A DNA stretch of 64,000 nucleotides from Novosphingobium sp. Chol11 (GTDB lineage: Bacteria > Pseudomonadota > Alphaproteobacteria > Sphingomonadales > Sphingomonadaceae). Made by a program: the position numbers and the translations under genes. The notes under the pieces are model-generated. The model saw only the letters and a list, made by a program, of their open reading frames with translations, searched no databases and had not been told where the DNA came from. The stretch is from contig CAMDQO010000009.1 of NCBI GenBank assembly GCA_945906105.1, forward strand, positions 1 through 64,000, read 5' to 3'. Shown in pieces: positions 7,816 to 17,012 of this stretch (its first letter is position 1; every line of letters begins with the position of its first letter).

Positions 7816-8600
7816 TGTCTGCGTTCAAGGAGAAGTATGGTCCCGTCGCGCTTGTCACTGGCGCAAGTTCCGGCATTGGCGTCGGTTTTGCCGAGGAACT
7901 AGCCTCGCGCGGGCTTGATCTGGTGCTGGCAGCGCGCCGGGTGGACCGGATGGAGGAATTGCAGGCCCGGTTGGAGGCGGCACACGGCATCACGGTGCGC
8001 GTGATCGAAAGCGATCTTTCGCGGGCAGAAGCTCCGGCGGAATTGGCAGCGGCGGTTGCCGATCACGATGTCGGACTGGTGATCAGCAATGCCGGTTTCG
8101 GCGCCAAGGGCTGGTTCGAAGCTATCGACCCCGCCTTCATGGCCGATCTGCTGATGGTGAATTGCAACGCCCCGATGCAGTTGGCCCATGCCTTTGTTCC
8201 CCGGCTCAAGGCGCGTGGCAAGGGCGGTCTGGTGCTTACTTCGTCCGTCGAAGGACTGATGGGCGGGCCGTTTTCCACCGCCTATGCCGCCAGCAAGGCG
8301 CTGGTCATTTCGCTGGGTGAGGGGCTGTGGGGCGAACTTGCCGGAACCGGCGTTGATGTCCTGACGCTCTGCCCCGGCGCGACGGAGAGCGAGGCAGCTG
8401 CCAAGCAGGGCTTCGATCCCTCAAAGATGCAGAACGTGATGAAAGCACGCGAAGTGGCGCGGCTGACGCTCGACAACATCACCAATGGCCCGACTTTCAT
8501 TTCAAGCGACCATTACAAGGCAACCTTCGATATGCTGCTCTCAATGCCGCGCCAGCAGGCCATCATGGCTATGGCGCAGGGGATGAAGCCGGAAGGCTAA
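7815..8600 (+). CDS. Short-chain dehydrogenase/reductase (classical SDR)
   Basis: The 261-aa protein has the cofactor motif TGASSGIG near residue 15, ISNAG in mid-chain and the catalytic YAASK. It most resembles acyl/keto reductases annotated as SDR family NAD(P)-dependent oxidoreductases. ATG 7815 overlaps the CoA-transferase stop codon by one base (TGATG). Substrate is unknown; presumably it acts on the product of the CoA-transferase. The 3' end overlaps the convergent regulator gene by 4 nt. Confidence 0.88.
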   Translation: MSAFKEKYGPVALVTGASSGIGVGFAEELASRGLDLVLAARRVDRMEELQARLEAAHGITVRVIESDLSRAEAPAELAAAVADHDVGLVISNAGFGAKGWFEAIDPAFMADLLMVNCNAPMQLAHAFVPRLKARGKGGLVLTSSVEGLMGGPFSTAYAASKALVISLGEGLWGELAGTGVDVLTLCPGATESEAAAKQGFDPSKMQNVMKAREVARLTLDNITNGPTFISSDHYKATFDMLLSMPRQQAIMAMAQGMKPEG

Positions 8601-9994
8601 TCATCTGCAAAGACATAGGGCGCTGGCGCTCTTCGTTGATCGTCTGCCAGAATCTCACGCCCGATCGGTGGTGCGGCGCGGGCAGTGCAGGCAGCGCGTG
8701 GGCATAGGCGGCACGAGACGCCGATGGGCGTTGCTGGCGCGGATTTCGGTTCGATGCCCTGTGCATAGACCAGTAAAGGCGCGTGCTCAGCCGCACAAGC
8801 CAGCGCCACTGCGTGGCTGACCGCAGGCTGATTCCAGCCACCACCACCGGTGCTGACCGTGCGGGCAATCGAGAAAAAGCGCTGCCCGTCCGGCAGCTCC
8901 AGCCACTGGGTTCTGATCTGACCGGGGGTGCCAAAGGTGCCATGCAGGTTCCACAACGGACAGCCCCCGCCATGCGCGGCAAAGGGAAAGCCCGCGCCAT
9001 CAAGTCGCTTCGAGACATTGCCCGCCGGATCGACGCGGATGAAGAAGAAGGGCACGCCTTCTGCGCCGGGGCGGTGCAGAGTTGTCAGCCGGTGTGCGAC
9101 TTGCTCGAAGCTGGTGCCAAACAGGTTCGCCAGTGCCTCTATGTCATAGTGACGGGCAGAGGCTGCGCGGGCAAAGCGATCATAGGGCATTCGCAGCGCA
9201 GCCGCTGCATATCCGGCGAGCGCGCGGCGGACGAGCACTTCAGCGGTCTTGCTGGCGAATGTTTCGCGCCGCAGCAGATTGCCGATTTCCTCGCGCAGAT
9301 AGCTATAGGCGATGTGCAGTGCGGTCTGAAAATCGCGGCTGGGGCCGGAAAGGGTATCGGCGATCAGCAACTGCTGGTTGTGGCGATCAAAGCGGCGCAC
9401 GGCATCCACCAGCACGTCGGGCGGGACCAGGCGCAATCGGACGCCCTTGAGCTTGAGCCAGTCTTGCGCATCGCCTGCCTGAGCGATTTCCGCCGCCAGT
9501 TCCTCAGCGCGGACGTCCAGGCTGGCGAAGAAGTTGCGGTTGGCTGCGATATAGCGCCGCGCTTCGCCCACAGGATCGCTTGCTGCGTCGTCACCGCCGC
9601 TTTCGCGTTGTGATGCCAGCGCCACCGTTTCGCGCTGATAGGCAGTGTGCAGCCGCAGGATTGCCTCGGTTATGCCGGGGAAGCTGGTGGCGATGTCTGC
9701 CACTTCGAGGGCAGGCAGATCGATGTCAGCGAACAGCGGATCGCGCAGAATGTCGGTCAGACGGCGGCCGTAATCCTCGGCATCCTCGCCTGCCAGATCG
9801 GCCACTTCGAGCCGGTAGGTGCGCGCCAGTCGCAGCAGCAGTTCGGCAGTGATTGGCCGCTGGTTGCGTTCAAGCAGCGCAACATAGCTCGCTGAAACGG
9901 ACAATTCGTCAGCCATCGCCTGCTGCGTGAGGCCAAGTTCGCGGCGCAAACGGCGCAGGCGAGGGCCGAGATAGAGGGGTTTAGATTGGCTCAT
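8597..9994 (-). CDS. XRE-family regulator with IrrE-like and DUF2083 domains (ScfR/RamB type)
   Basis: The 465-aa product starts at ATG 9994 with an XRE helix-turn-helix (LGLTQQAMADELSVSASYVALLERNQRPI, split over residues 18-46). The middle part is the IrrE/ImmA-like region, but HEXXH is absent (FQTALHIAYSYLREE), so no protease activity is expected. The C-terminal DUF2083 part carries CPLWNLHG and a CRLCPRAAC cysteine cluster. Relatives (RamB in Corynebacterium, ScfR in Alphaproteobacteria) control acetate/glyoxylate or short-chain fatty-acid metabolism. It is divergent from isocitrate lyase with a palindromic operator in between, so it very likely regulates aceA and perhaps itself. Confidence 0.85.
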   Translation of the reverse strand: MSQSKPLYLGPRLRRLRRELGLTQQAMADELSVSASYVALLERNQRPITAELLLRLARTYRLEVADLAGEDAEDYGRRLTDILRDPLFADIDLPALEVADIATSFPGITEAILRLHTAYQRETVALASQRESGGDDAASDPVGEARRYIAANRNFFASLDVRAEELAAEIAQAGDAQDWLKLKGVRLRLVPPDVLVDAVRRFDRHNQQLLIADTLSGPSRDFQTALHIAYSYLREEIGNLLRRETFASKTAEVLVRRALAGYAAAALRMPYDRFARAASARHYDIEALANLFGTSFEQVAHRLTTLHRPGAEGVPFFFIRVDPAGNVSKRLDGAGFPFAAHGGGCPLWNLHGTFGTPGQIRTQWLELPDGQRFFSIARTVSTGGGGWNQPAVSHAVALACAAEHAPLLVYAQGIEPKSAPATPIGVSCRLCPRAACTARAAPPIGREILADDQRRAPAPYVFADD

Positions 9995-10019
9995 TCCGTG
10001 CATTTTGTCATGCCTGCAC

Positions 10020-10046
10020 AACTTTACAATCAAAATCTGTAAAGTT
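10020..10046. promoter_or_regulatory. Perfect inverted-repeat operator between the RamB/ScfR-type gene and aceA
   Basis: AACTTTACA at 10020-10028 and TGTAAAGTT at 10038-10046 are exact reverse complements separated by 9 bp. Each arm resembles the RamB box known from Corynebacterium (AACTTTGCAAA-like). It lies 26 bp upstream of the regulator start codon and 92 bp upstream of the aceA GTG, where a shared divergent operator would be expected. Confidence 0.7.
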
Positions 10047-10138
10047 TGACAATGCGACTCTGTTCCCCATTCCGCAATGCACAATAACGGCATATTCCGT
10101 GCTGCAACAGCTAACCGCATTTCAAGGGAATTTCTCTC

Positions 10139-11734
10139 GTGACCTATCAGCAGACGATCATCGATGCCGGCCAGCAGATCGGCCGTTTCTCCACTACCTG
10201 GAGCGGGATCGAGCCGGAATCGGTCGCGCGTATGCAGTTGCAGAACCGTTTCCGCACGGGTCTTGATATTGCCAAATACACCGCCGGGATCATGCGCCGC
10301 GATATGGCTGCCTATGATGCCGATCCCGCCAATTACACTCAGTCACTGGGCTGCTGGCACGGATTCATCGGTCAGCAAAAGCTGATTGCGATCAAGAAGC
10401 ACTTCGGCACCACCAAGGGCCGCTACCTTTACCTTTCAGGCTGGATGATCGCTGCGCTGCGCAGCGAATTCGGCCCGCTGCCCGATCAGTCGATGCACGA
10501 AAAAACCAGCGTTCCGGCGCTGATCGAGGAACTTTACACCTTCCTCAAGCAAGCTGATGCCCGCGAGCTTGGCATGATGTTCCGCGATCTTGATAAGGCT
10601 CGCGACGAAGGCAACGCGGTTGAGGCGCAGCGCATCCAACACGCCATCGACAACTATGAGACTCATGTCGTGCCGATCATCGCCGATATCGACGCCGGTT
10701 TCGGCAATGCCGAAGCGACCTATCTGCTCGCCAAGAAGATGATCGAGGCGGGTGCCTGCGCGCTCCAGATCGAGAACCAGGTTTCCGATGAAAAGCAGTG
10801 CGGCCATCAGGACGGCAAAGTCACCGTACCGCATGAGGACTTCCTCGCGAAAATTCGCGCCTGCCGCTATGCCTTCATGGAAATGGGCGTTGAGGACGGC
10901 GTCATCGTCGCCCGTACCGACTCGCTCGGTGCAGGCTTGACCAAACAGATCGCCTTCAGCCGCGAGGCTGGCGACATTGGCGATCAGTACAACGCCTTCC
11001 TCGATTGCGAGGAGGTCGATGCTGGCCAGCTGGGCCACGGCGATGTCCTGATCAGCCGCGATGGCAAACTGATGCGCCCCAAGCGCTTGCCATCCAACCT
11101 CTATCAGTTCCGCTCCGGCTCGGGTGAGGACCGCTGCGTGCTCGACAGCATCACCTCGTTGCAGAACGGTGCCGACTTGCTGTGGATCGAAACCGAGAAG
11201 CCGCATATCGAGCAGATCGCCGGAATGGTGGACCGCATCCGCGAAGTGATCCCCAATGCCAAGCTGGTTTACAACAATTCGCCCAGCTTCAACTGGACGT
11301 TGAACTTTCGCCAGCAGGTGTTTGATGCATGGGGTGAAGCTGGCAAGGATGTTTCGGCCTATGATCGGGCGAAGCTGATGAGCGTTGATTATGACGCCAC
11401 CGATCTTGCCGCTGAGGCTGACGAGCGTATCCGCACTTTCCAAAGCGATTCTGCCAAGCGCGCAGGCATCTTCCATCACCTGATTACCCTGCCGACCTAT
11501 CACACGGCAGCGCTCAGCACCGATAATCTCGCTCGCGAATATTTCGGCGAACAGGCCATGCTGGGCTACGTCAAGAACGTCCAGCGGCAGGAAATCCGGC
11601 AAGGTATCGCCTGCGTGCGGCACCAGAATATGTCCGGGTCAGACGTTGGTGACGATCACAAGGAATACTTCGCCGGTGAGGCCGCGCTGAAAGCGGGCGG
11701 CGCTCACAACACGATGAACCAGTTTGCAGCTTAA
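10139..11734 (+). CDS. aceA: Isocitrate lyase (long, Pseudomonas-type)
   Basis: The 531-aa protein uses a GTG start with AAGGGAA nine bases before it. KQCGHQDGKV is the catalytic cysteine loop of the longer isocitrate lyase subtype (KKCGH in the E. coli enzyme). IADIDAGFGNAEATYLL binds Mg2+, and YNNSPSFNW and the closing TGF-like region are conserved. It cleaves isocitrate to glyoxylate and succinate, the first step of the glyoxylate shunt for growth on acetate or fatty acids. No malate synthase is seen here. It is divergent from its probable regulator. Confidence 0.95.
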   Translation: MTYQQTIIDAGQQIGRFSTTWSGIEPESVARMQLQNRFRTGLDIAKYTAGIMRRDMAAYDADPANYTQSLGCWHGFIGQQKLIAIKKHFGTTKGRYLYLSGWMIAALRSEFGPLPDQSMHEKTSVPALIEELYTFLKQADARELGMMFRDLDKARDEGNAVEAQRIQHAIDNYETHVVPIIADIDAGFGNAEATYLLAKKMIEAGACALQIENQVSDEKQCGHQDGKVTVPHEDFLAKIRACRYAFMEMGVEDGVIVARTDSLGAGLTKQIAFSREAGDIGDQYNAFLDCEEVDAGQLGHGDVLISRDGKLMRPKRLPSNLYQFRSGSGEDRCVLDSITSLQNGADLLWIETEKPHIEQIAGMVDRIREVIPNAKLVYNNSPSFNWTLNFRQQVFDAWGEAGKDVSAYDRAKLMSVDYDATDLAAEADERIRTFQSDSAKRAGIFHHLITLPTYHTAALSTDNLAREYFGEQAMLGYVKNVQRQEIRQGIACVRHQNMSGSDVGDDHKEYFAGEAALKAGGAHNTMNQFAA

Positions 11735-11758
11735 ACCACTTAATCAAGGAGAAGAGCC

Positions 11759-11917
11759 ATGTCCGAACCAACCCGTGCCCGCGCCGTCCTCTCCACCGAG
11801 GATTTCAAGCTGATCCGTGAGGCAGTGTTGCACTACCTGAAAGTGATCGAGGACAAGCCCGAATCGGTGAAGTTCTCCAATCTCTATCACCGCCTCGGCA
11901 GCGCTGCCGGACGGTAA
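11759..11917 (+). CDS. Small 52-aa protein downstream of isocitrate lyase
   Basis: ATG 11759 is preceded by AAGGAGAA at good spacing, 24 nt after the aceA stop, so it is almost surely translated from the aceA mRNA. The product is charged and helical (STEDFKLIREAVLHYLKVIED followed by FSNLYHRLGSAAGR), without signal or membrane segment. Function is not known to me; the position suggests a small partner or modulator of isocitrate lyase or of acetate growth. Confidence 0.7.
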   Translation: MSEPTRARAVLSTEDFKLIREAVLHYLKVIEDKPESVKFSNLYHRLGSAAGR

Positions 11918-11986
11918 GTTTACAGTTCCTGGGGAGGAACACCGGCTCGTCATGCGACTCTTTGTCGGTGGCGGGCCGGTTGAATT

Positions 11987-12643
11987 TTAGCCGTGCATGA
12001 TCCCGTGCAAAAACAGCCGAACGCCGTATTGTGTCTGCCGCGCCACGTCCTCTGCGCTGAGCTTTACGCCCCATGCGCTGATGCTCGCTGGACCACCGAC
12101 AACGAGGTGCAGGAATGCATAGGCGATAGCCTCAACCTCGCCCGCTTCAGAAAACCGCCCGGGCAGGCGGCGATTGAACAGATCGCTGAGATATTCGATA
12201 GTCGGTCTGGTGCCGAGCCGTACGGTATAGTCGCCCAGATCAGGCAAGCGGATTGATTCTGCATTGGTGATCCGCATCAAGCGCAAGCCTTGAGGCTTCA
12301 GGATATTGGCGACGAGGATGCGTCCGATTTCCAACAGGCTCGCCTCAAAATCCTCGGTTTCCGCCTCGCGCAGGCGATCAATCGGCACGATCCAATCATC
12401 AATTGCGCGTTGCAAAGCGGTGCGGAACAGCGTTTCCTTGTCACCATAGCGGGCATAAACTGTGCGTTTGGCCATGCCGACGGCAGCAGTGATACCTTCA
12501 ATGGTCGTCCGTTCGAAGCCGTTTTCCAGAAACATGTCGAGCGCAGTGTCGAGCAGTTCATCGTTCCGCACTTCGGCCTGCTTGCGCGTCGGACGGCCGG
12601 GGCTGCGGTGGCGGCGATAGTCAGCGGGCTTTGGTTTTTCCAT
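11987..12643 (-). CDS. TetR/AcrR-family transcriptional regulator
   Basis: The 218-aa product has a TetR N-terminal helix-turn-helix (ALDMFLENGFERTTIEGI followed by GMAKRTVYARYGDKETLF) and a helical ligand domain without recognisable ligand. ATG 12643 was chosen over a TTG three codons earlier. It is divergent from a TauD-type dioxygenase gene with about 80 bp between starts, so that gene is its likely target. Confidence 0.87.
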   Translation of the reverse strand: MEKPKPADYRRHRSPGRPTRKQAEVRNDELLDTALDMFLENGFERTTIEGITAAVGMAKRTVYARYGDKETLFRTALQRAIDDWIVPIDRLREAETEDFEASLLEIGRILVANILKPQGLRLMRITNAESIRLPDLGDYTVRLGTRPTIEYLSDLFNRRLPGRFSEAGEVEAIAYAFLHLVVGGPASISAWGVKLSAEDVARQTQYGVRLFLHGIMHG

Positions 12644-12723
12644 CAGGAGCAACTTGATTATTGAAACGCTTTGGGTGACAATACATCAGGGTAGTCGAGA
12701 TGAGAAGACTTGGCGAGGATGCG

Positions 12724-13563
12724 ATGGCACTGCAATCAACCGAACTGACTCCGAACACGGGTTCCGAAATATTCGTCGATAAGTCAGTGCTGCTCAGCGG
12801 CGCGCTTGCGGGCGAGCTTCGCGCGCTGCTGGTGCAGCGAGGCGTGATTATCGCGCGCGGGCTGAATCTGACAGATGATGAGCAACGCGCTCTTGCTCGA
12901 TCGCTCGGCGATCTGCGCCTCGGCACGGTCAAGAAGGAGGGCGACGAGGGGCTGATGAAAGTCACCTTCGATGCCAAGATCAACCCCGAATATGCCCAGT
13001 TCTTCTTCGGCAGTCAGCTGTGGCACATGGACGGAACCTATGAAGAGGTGCCGCCGTTTGCCACGCTGCTCACCCCGCGCGTGCTGTCCGAAACGGGTGG
13101 GCAGACCGAATTCGTCAGCAATTACGCGGCCTATGAAGACCTGCCTGACGATGAGAAGGCGTTGCTTGATACATTGACCGTGGTCCACACCATGCAGGCG
13201 GCGCTGTTCCCCGGAAAACGTGATTGCTCGCCTGAGGAATTCGCGATGTGGTGTGCTTACCCCAACCGTGAGCACCCTCTGGTCTGGCAGCACAAATCGG
13301 GCCGCAAGAGCCTCGTGCTATCCACCTCGGGTTCGCATATTGTCGGGATGCATCCGCTCGACAGCCACGATCTGCTGCAACGCCTGATGCGCCACGCCAC
13401 ACAAGAGAAATACCTCTACCGCCACACCTGGCAAATGGGCGATCTACTGATCTGGGACAACACTGGCACGATGCACCGAGTGACCCCGTTCCCCGAAGAG
13501 AGCGGGCGTCAACTGCACCGCTTTACGCTCAACGGGGAAGAGGTGGTTCGCGGGGTGGTGTGA
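12724..13563 (+). CDS. TauD/TfdA-family Fe(II)/2-oxoglutarate dioxygenase
   Basis: The 279-aa protein shows the iron ligands HMD (in LWHMDGTYE) and the distal His in TMHRVTPF, plus the 2-oxoglutarate-binding Arg in GRQLHRF. GGCGAGGA precedes ATG 12724; an upstream ATG at 12700 lacks such a site. The family hydroxylates taurine, alkyl sulfates, 2,4-D and many other small substrates at the cost of 2-oxoglutarate. The substrate is unknown. A second, distinct member is at 16023. Confidence 0.88.
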   Translation: MALQSTELTPNTGSEIFVDKSVLLSGALAGELRALLVQRGVIIARGLNLTDDEQRALARSLGDLRLGTVKKEGDEGLMKVTFDAKINPEYAQFFFGSQLWHMDGTYEEVPPFATLLTPRVLSETGGQTEFVSNYAAYEDLPDDEKALLDTLTVVHTMQAALFPGKRDCSPEEFAMWCAYPNREHPLVWQHKSGRKSLVLSTSGSHIVGMHPLDSHDLLQRLMRHATQEKYLYRHTWQMGDLLIWDNTGTMHRVTPFPEESGRQLHRFTLNGEEVVRGVV

Positions 13564-13669
13564 GAGCGACTTAGCGCCAACGCTTGACCTTTTCCGCGTC
13601 TCCGCCGACGATCCAGCCCAAGAGCGATTACGAGGTGCTTCAGGCACCCGAAGGGGGAAGGGACGCGGC

Positions 13670-14482
13670 ATGAGACCAGAGGCTATCTGGATATTTGTGG
13701 TTTTTGTCGGCTTCGCGCTGTTGGAATTGCTGCGGGGAAGCTTCTTTCACAAGAAGAACCAGACCAGCGCCGATATCTGGGTTGAGCTGATCGGAACGCC
13801 GGTGCTGCTTGTCATCACCCAGCCGCTCATCCTCCTCGCTTCCTATTTACTGATGGCGCAGGCGTTTCCTCAGGCGGCGGGATCGTGGGCGGTGCTTCCT
13901 ATACTCGCGCAGATCGCCCTGCTCATCGTGTTTGATGATATGATGCAATATTGGTGGCACCGGGCTTCGCACAGCTTCACCTGGCTCTACAATCTCCACC
14001 GCGCACATCACAGCGGCGAATATATGTCGGTGCGGATCGTCTATCGGAACAACGTGTTCTACTATCTGACGATGCCGAGCCTGTGGTTTTCGGGTGCGTT
14101 GATCTATCTCGGGCTGGGGCCGGTGTTCGTGCCCTATGTGATGGTCAAGCAACTGGTGATCATCGCCGCCCATTCCGATGTGCCATGGGACCGTCCGCTA
14201 TACCGGATCAAGTGGCTATCGCCGATCATGTGGCTGGTGGAGTGCACGATCTCAACGCCATCGACCCACAGCGCGCATCACGGCAAGCACAAGGCCGATG
14301 GCGTGACCAACTATAAGGGCAACTTCGGCAACCTGCTGTTCTTCTGGGATGTGCTGTTCGGCACGGCCAAGATCACGCGCAAATATCCGCCAGAGATCGG
14401 CGTCGAGAACCTGCCGCCGATCACCGCAGCCGAGCAGCTGGCATGGCCGATATTCCGGTCAGAAGCGTCGCGAGTTACCTGA
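13670..14482 (+). CDS. Sterol desaturase / fatty acid hydroxylase family membrane enzyme
   Basis: This 270-aa integral membrane protein has the three histidine boxes of the family: HRASH, HRAHH and HSAHHGKH, which bind a di-iron centre. About five hydrophobic segments surround them. Members hydroxylate or desaturate sterols, carotenoids, fatty acids or sphingolipid bases; which is not clear. GGGAAGGGA precedes the ATG. It is followed by a bidirectional terminator. Confidence 0.88.
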   Translation: MRPEAIWIFVVFVGFALLELLRGSFFHKKNQTSADIWVELIGTPVLLVITQPLILLASYLLMAQAFPQAAGSWAVLPILAQIALLIVFDDMMQYWWHRASHSFTWLYNLHRAHHSGEYMSVRIVYRNNVFYYLTMPSLWFSGALIYLGLGPVFVPYVMVKQLVIIAAHSDVPWDRPLYRIKWLSPIMWLVECTISTPSTHSAHHGKHKADGVTNYKGNFGNLLFFWDVLFGTAKITRKYPPEIGVENLPPITAAEQLAWPIFRSEASRVT

Positions 14483-14488
14483 CTTTAC

Positions 14489-14521
14489 AAAAAGGCGGCA
14501 GGATCGCTCCGGCCGCCTTTT
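14489..14521. terminator. Bidirectional Rho-independent terminator
   Basis: AAAAAGGCGGC and GCCGCCTTTT form a GC-rich stem around an 11-12 nt loop, with an A-run on one side and a T-run on the other. It lies exactly between the convergent ends of the hydroxylase (14482) and the amidohydrolase (14542), so it can serve both. Confidence 0.85.
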
Positions 14522-14541
14522 CACTCGCTGTTCGGGCGAAC

Positions 14542-15810
14542 TCAGAACGGCAGGTTGTAAAGCCGCACCGCATTATCCTGCAGCACCTTCTTCTGCACTT
14601 CGCGGCTGTGTCCGCCCATCACATCCTTGAGGTGTGCCTGCACCCCCGGATAAAGCGAGGTCGGGTGCGGGAAATCGGTTTCGAACATGACGTTTTCAAC
14701 GCCGATGATATCGAGCAGATACTTCGGTGCGATCTTTTCGAACCAGAAGGTGCAGAAGAAATGATCGTGGAAATACTCCCACGGGCGCTTGTGGAGCAGG
14801 CCCATCTTGCTGGGCAGCATTTCGTTGAACTGGTGCTCCAGCGCTTCCACTGCAAAGGGAACCCAGCCTGCGCCGCTCTCGATCAAGCCGATCTTGAGCT
14901 TGGGGTGCTTGTCGAGACGACCAGATACCATCCAGTTGCCCATGGTCGCGGCATTGCCGATCGAGAACATGGTGGCGACCACCGCCAGCGTCTGTTCAAA
15001 GCCGAAGCCTTCCCAGGTAATCGTATTGGGATCGACCGCTGAATTGAGGTGGAAGTTGAGCGGCATGCCAGTGGCTTCACACATCTCAAGCACGCCGTCC
15101 CAGTAATCGTGCATGAAGCTGGGCACACCGACGCGTTCGGGCGTATCGGGCAGCACGAAGCCGCGCAGGCCCATGTCGTGGCAGCGGCGTGCTTCGGTTT
15201 CCATCGCCGCCTTGTCCCAGAACGGCAGGTGCGCCATGTTGAAGATGCGCTGGCCTGAGACCTGCTGATATTCCGCCGAGGCATCGTTGAAGATCTGCAC
15301 GATGGTGAGCGCGAGATCATTATCGCCCAGAGTCATCAGCGATCCGGCCTGCGTCACGCCCGAATTCTGGTAGCAGATCTGGGCGTAAATGCCCATGTCG
15401 TCCATCGCTTGCAGCCGTTCCTTCATCAGGTGGCCGCCGGGATGCGCTTGTTCAAGCCTTGGAAAGGCGAGGCGACCGAGCACCTTGTTGTTATCCTTGC
15501 GGATGACATTTCCGCCCATCGAACCGAAGTTGCGATCGCCGACATACCAGCGTTCAACGCCATCGTTATCGAGCTTCACATAGGGCACCTTGTCCTTGTA
15601 TCGCGCCGGGGCTCGGCTGGTGAACAGGTCTGGCGCTTCGGTGATATGCGTGTCGGTATCAACGATCTTGATGCCTTCAAACATCGGATCGAGCCCGCCC
15701 GACTGGGTGGCATAGTCCACCTCGCGGATCACACCGCCATCGGTGTAGCCTTCAGAGTTCCAGTACTTGCGCGCAGAAGCGGCGAGTTCGGTGGGATCGG
15801 CGTCAGCCAT
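14542..15810 (-). CDS. Amidohydrolase-2 family protein (ACMSD-like)
   Basis: The 422-aa protein has the metal-dependent hydrolase pattern: DTDTHITEAP near residue 50, LNFHLNSA in the middle, GLIESGAGWVP, and FETDFPHPTS near the C-terminus with the metal-binding Asp. This subgroup includes decarboxylases and hydrolases of carboxylated aromatic or amide compounds. It is divergent from a TauD-type dioxygenase with a 212-bp region between them, which holds no obvious gene; a joint catabolic role is likely. Confidence 0.87.
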   Translation of the reverse strand: MADADPTELAASARKYWNSEGYTDGGVIREVDYATQSGGLDPMFEGIKIVDTDTHITEAPDLFTSRAPARYKDKVPYVKLDNDGVERWYVGDRNFGSMGGNVIRKDNNKVLGRLAFPRLEQAHPGGHLMKERLQAMDDMGIYAQICYQNSGVTQAGSLMTLGDNDLALTIVQIFNDASAEYQQVSGQRIFNMAHLPFWDKAAMETEARRCHDMGLRGFVLPDTPERVGVPSFMHDYWDGVLEMCEATGMPLNFHLNSAVDPNTITWEGFGFEQTLAVVATMFSIGNAATMGNWMVSGRLDKHPKLKIGLIESGAGWVPFAVEALEHQFNEMLPSKMGLLHKRPWEYFHDHFFCTFWFEKIAPKYLLDIIGVENVMFETDFPHPTSLYPGVQAHLKDVMGGHSREVQKKVLQDNAVRLYNLPF

Positions 15811-16022
15811 TGATGAATTCCTTTATCCTATTGCGACGCATTTTCGCATGGCTGAGGTGCACTCGCAATGTGATTCCAGCAGACATCGGCCCTTATCGCC
15901 CGGCTGATGCATCTCTGATTGCTTCATGATGCAAGGGCGGGGCATCGGCACAGCGTTCTTGGTGTGTCAGCACTTGACCAACGGCCTCTGCGCGGGTTTC
16001 CATGCACCCATGGAGTAATGCG

Positions 16023-16988
16023 ATGAGCCTGCTTGATATTAGCCCTTTGCGCGATGGCCTGCCATTCGGTGTGCGCATTGCGGGAATGACCCGCGATATG
16101 ACCAGTGACCCGGCGATCCGGGGGGATCTCAATGCCCTGTTTCGCCAGCACGGGGTAATCATCTTCGAAGGTGTTGAGCCGAGCGATGCGATGCAATTGG
16201 CATTGAGCAACATGTTCGGCCCGCTCAAGGAGCATCCGGTCAAGAACGTCACCCGTGTTGATGGCGATGCGATGCCCGGGGTGGTGCGCATTCACAGTCC
16301 GGCGGGTTCGGGCGGCATGGTATCGCTTGATGGCAAGCTACGCTCGCACTGGCTGCCGTGGCATTTCGATCATGCCTATAATGACGAGCTCAACTACGCT
16401 GGCATCCTGCGCGCGACTGAGATCGTGGCTGACGGGGGGCTGACCGGGTTCAGCGATGGCATCACGCTGTACAACGCCTTTCCCAAAGATCTGCTGGCGA
16501 AGATTGAGGGCAAGACGATCATCTACACGCTGAACGTCCAGTATGAGAACATGCGTTTCGGCCGTCCCGCCGGACTTGAAGTGGTGCAGCGCAAGCCTGC
16601 TCCGCCAGGATTTGAGGAGGAGGCCAAGGCTATGCCACGCGCGCTGCATCCAGCAGTATGGACGCGCGATAGTGGCGAGAAGGTTCTGCATGTCAGCCCA
16701 TGGATGTGTGATGGCATTGTCGGCCTGGAAGATGCTGAGGGCGATGCCCTGCTGGAAGATGTTTGCCAGACGATCAATCGTCTCAGCCGTGAACTGAGCT
16801 ATTTTCACAAGTGGCAGCCAAGTGACATGGCGATCTGGGACAATACCCGCTGCCTTCACGCTGTTTCTGGTCATGATCCCGCACTTGATCGCTCCATGCA
16901 GCGCACGACAATCAAGGGCGATTACGGGCTCGGCCGGTTTGAGAACGATGCTGATGGCGGCAAGATTCTTTCTGAAACAGTAGTTTAG
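16023..16988 (+). CDS. TauD/TfdA-family dioxygenase
   Basis: The 321-aa product contains WHFDHAYN with the HxD iron ligands, CLHAVSGHD with the distal His, and an Arg in SMQRTTIKGDYG for 2-oxoglutarate. It is longer than the enzyme at 12724 and not a recent duplicate. ATG 16023 is preferred to the upstream in-frame 16002. It leads a probable operon with the alpha/beta hydrolase and the SnoaL-like gene. Confidence 0.87.
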   Translation: MSLLDISPLRDGLPFGVRIAGMTRDMTSDPAIRGDLNALFRQHGVIIFEGVEPSDAMQLALSNMFGPLKEHPVKNVTRVDGDAMPGVVRIHSPAGSGGMVSLDGKLRSHWLPWHFDHAYNDELNYAGILRATEIVADGGLTGFSDGITLYNAFPKDLLAKIEGKTIIYTLNVQYENMRFGRPAGLEVVQRKPAPPGFEEEAKAMPRALHPAVWTRDSGEKVLHVSPWMCDGIVGLEDAEGDALLEDVCQTINRLSRELSYFHKWQPSDMAIWDNTRCLHAVSGHDPALDRSMQRTTIKGDYGLGRFENDADGGKILSETVV

Positions 16989-17012
16989 TAAATCAACGCG
17001 CGGGGGAGTGCG

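Noticed and set aside
10436-11623. Long minus-strand frame (395 codons) opposite isocitrate lyase
   Set aside because: It is antisense to a strongly conserved gene, has no ribosome-binding site or family similarity, and arises from the GC-rich codon pattern.
11918-11986. Possible terminator (GTTCC-tgggga-GGAAC) after the 52-aa gene
   Set aside because: The stem is only 5 bp and no T-run follows, so it was not listed.
12653-12723. TATTG...CAATA inverted pair between the TetR and TauD genes
   Set aside because: Arms are only 5 bp and widely spaced; too weak to call an operator.
15811-16022. GATGCATC / GATGCA repeats in the amidohydrolase-TauD divergent region
   Set aside because: Short and irregular; could arise by chance, so no regulatory site was called.
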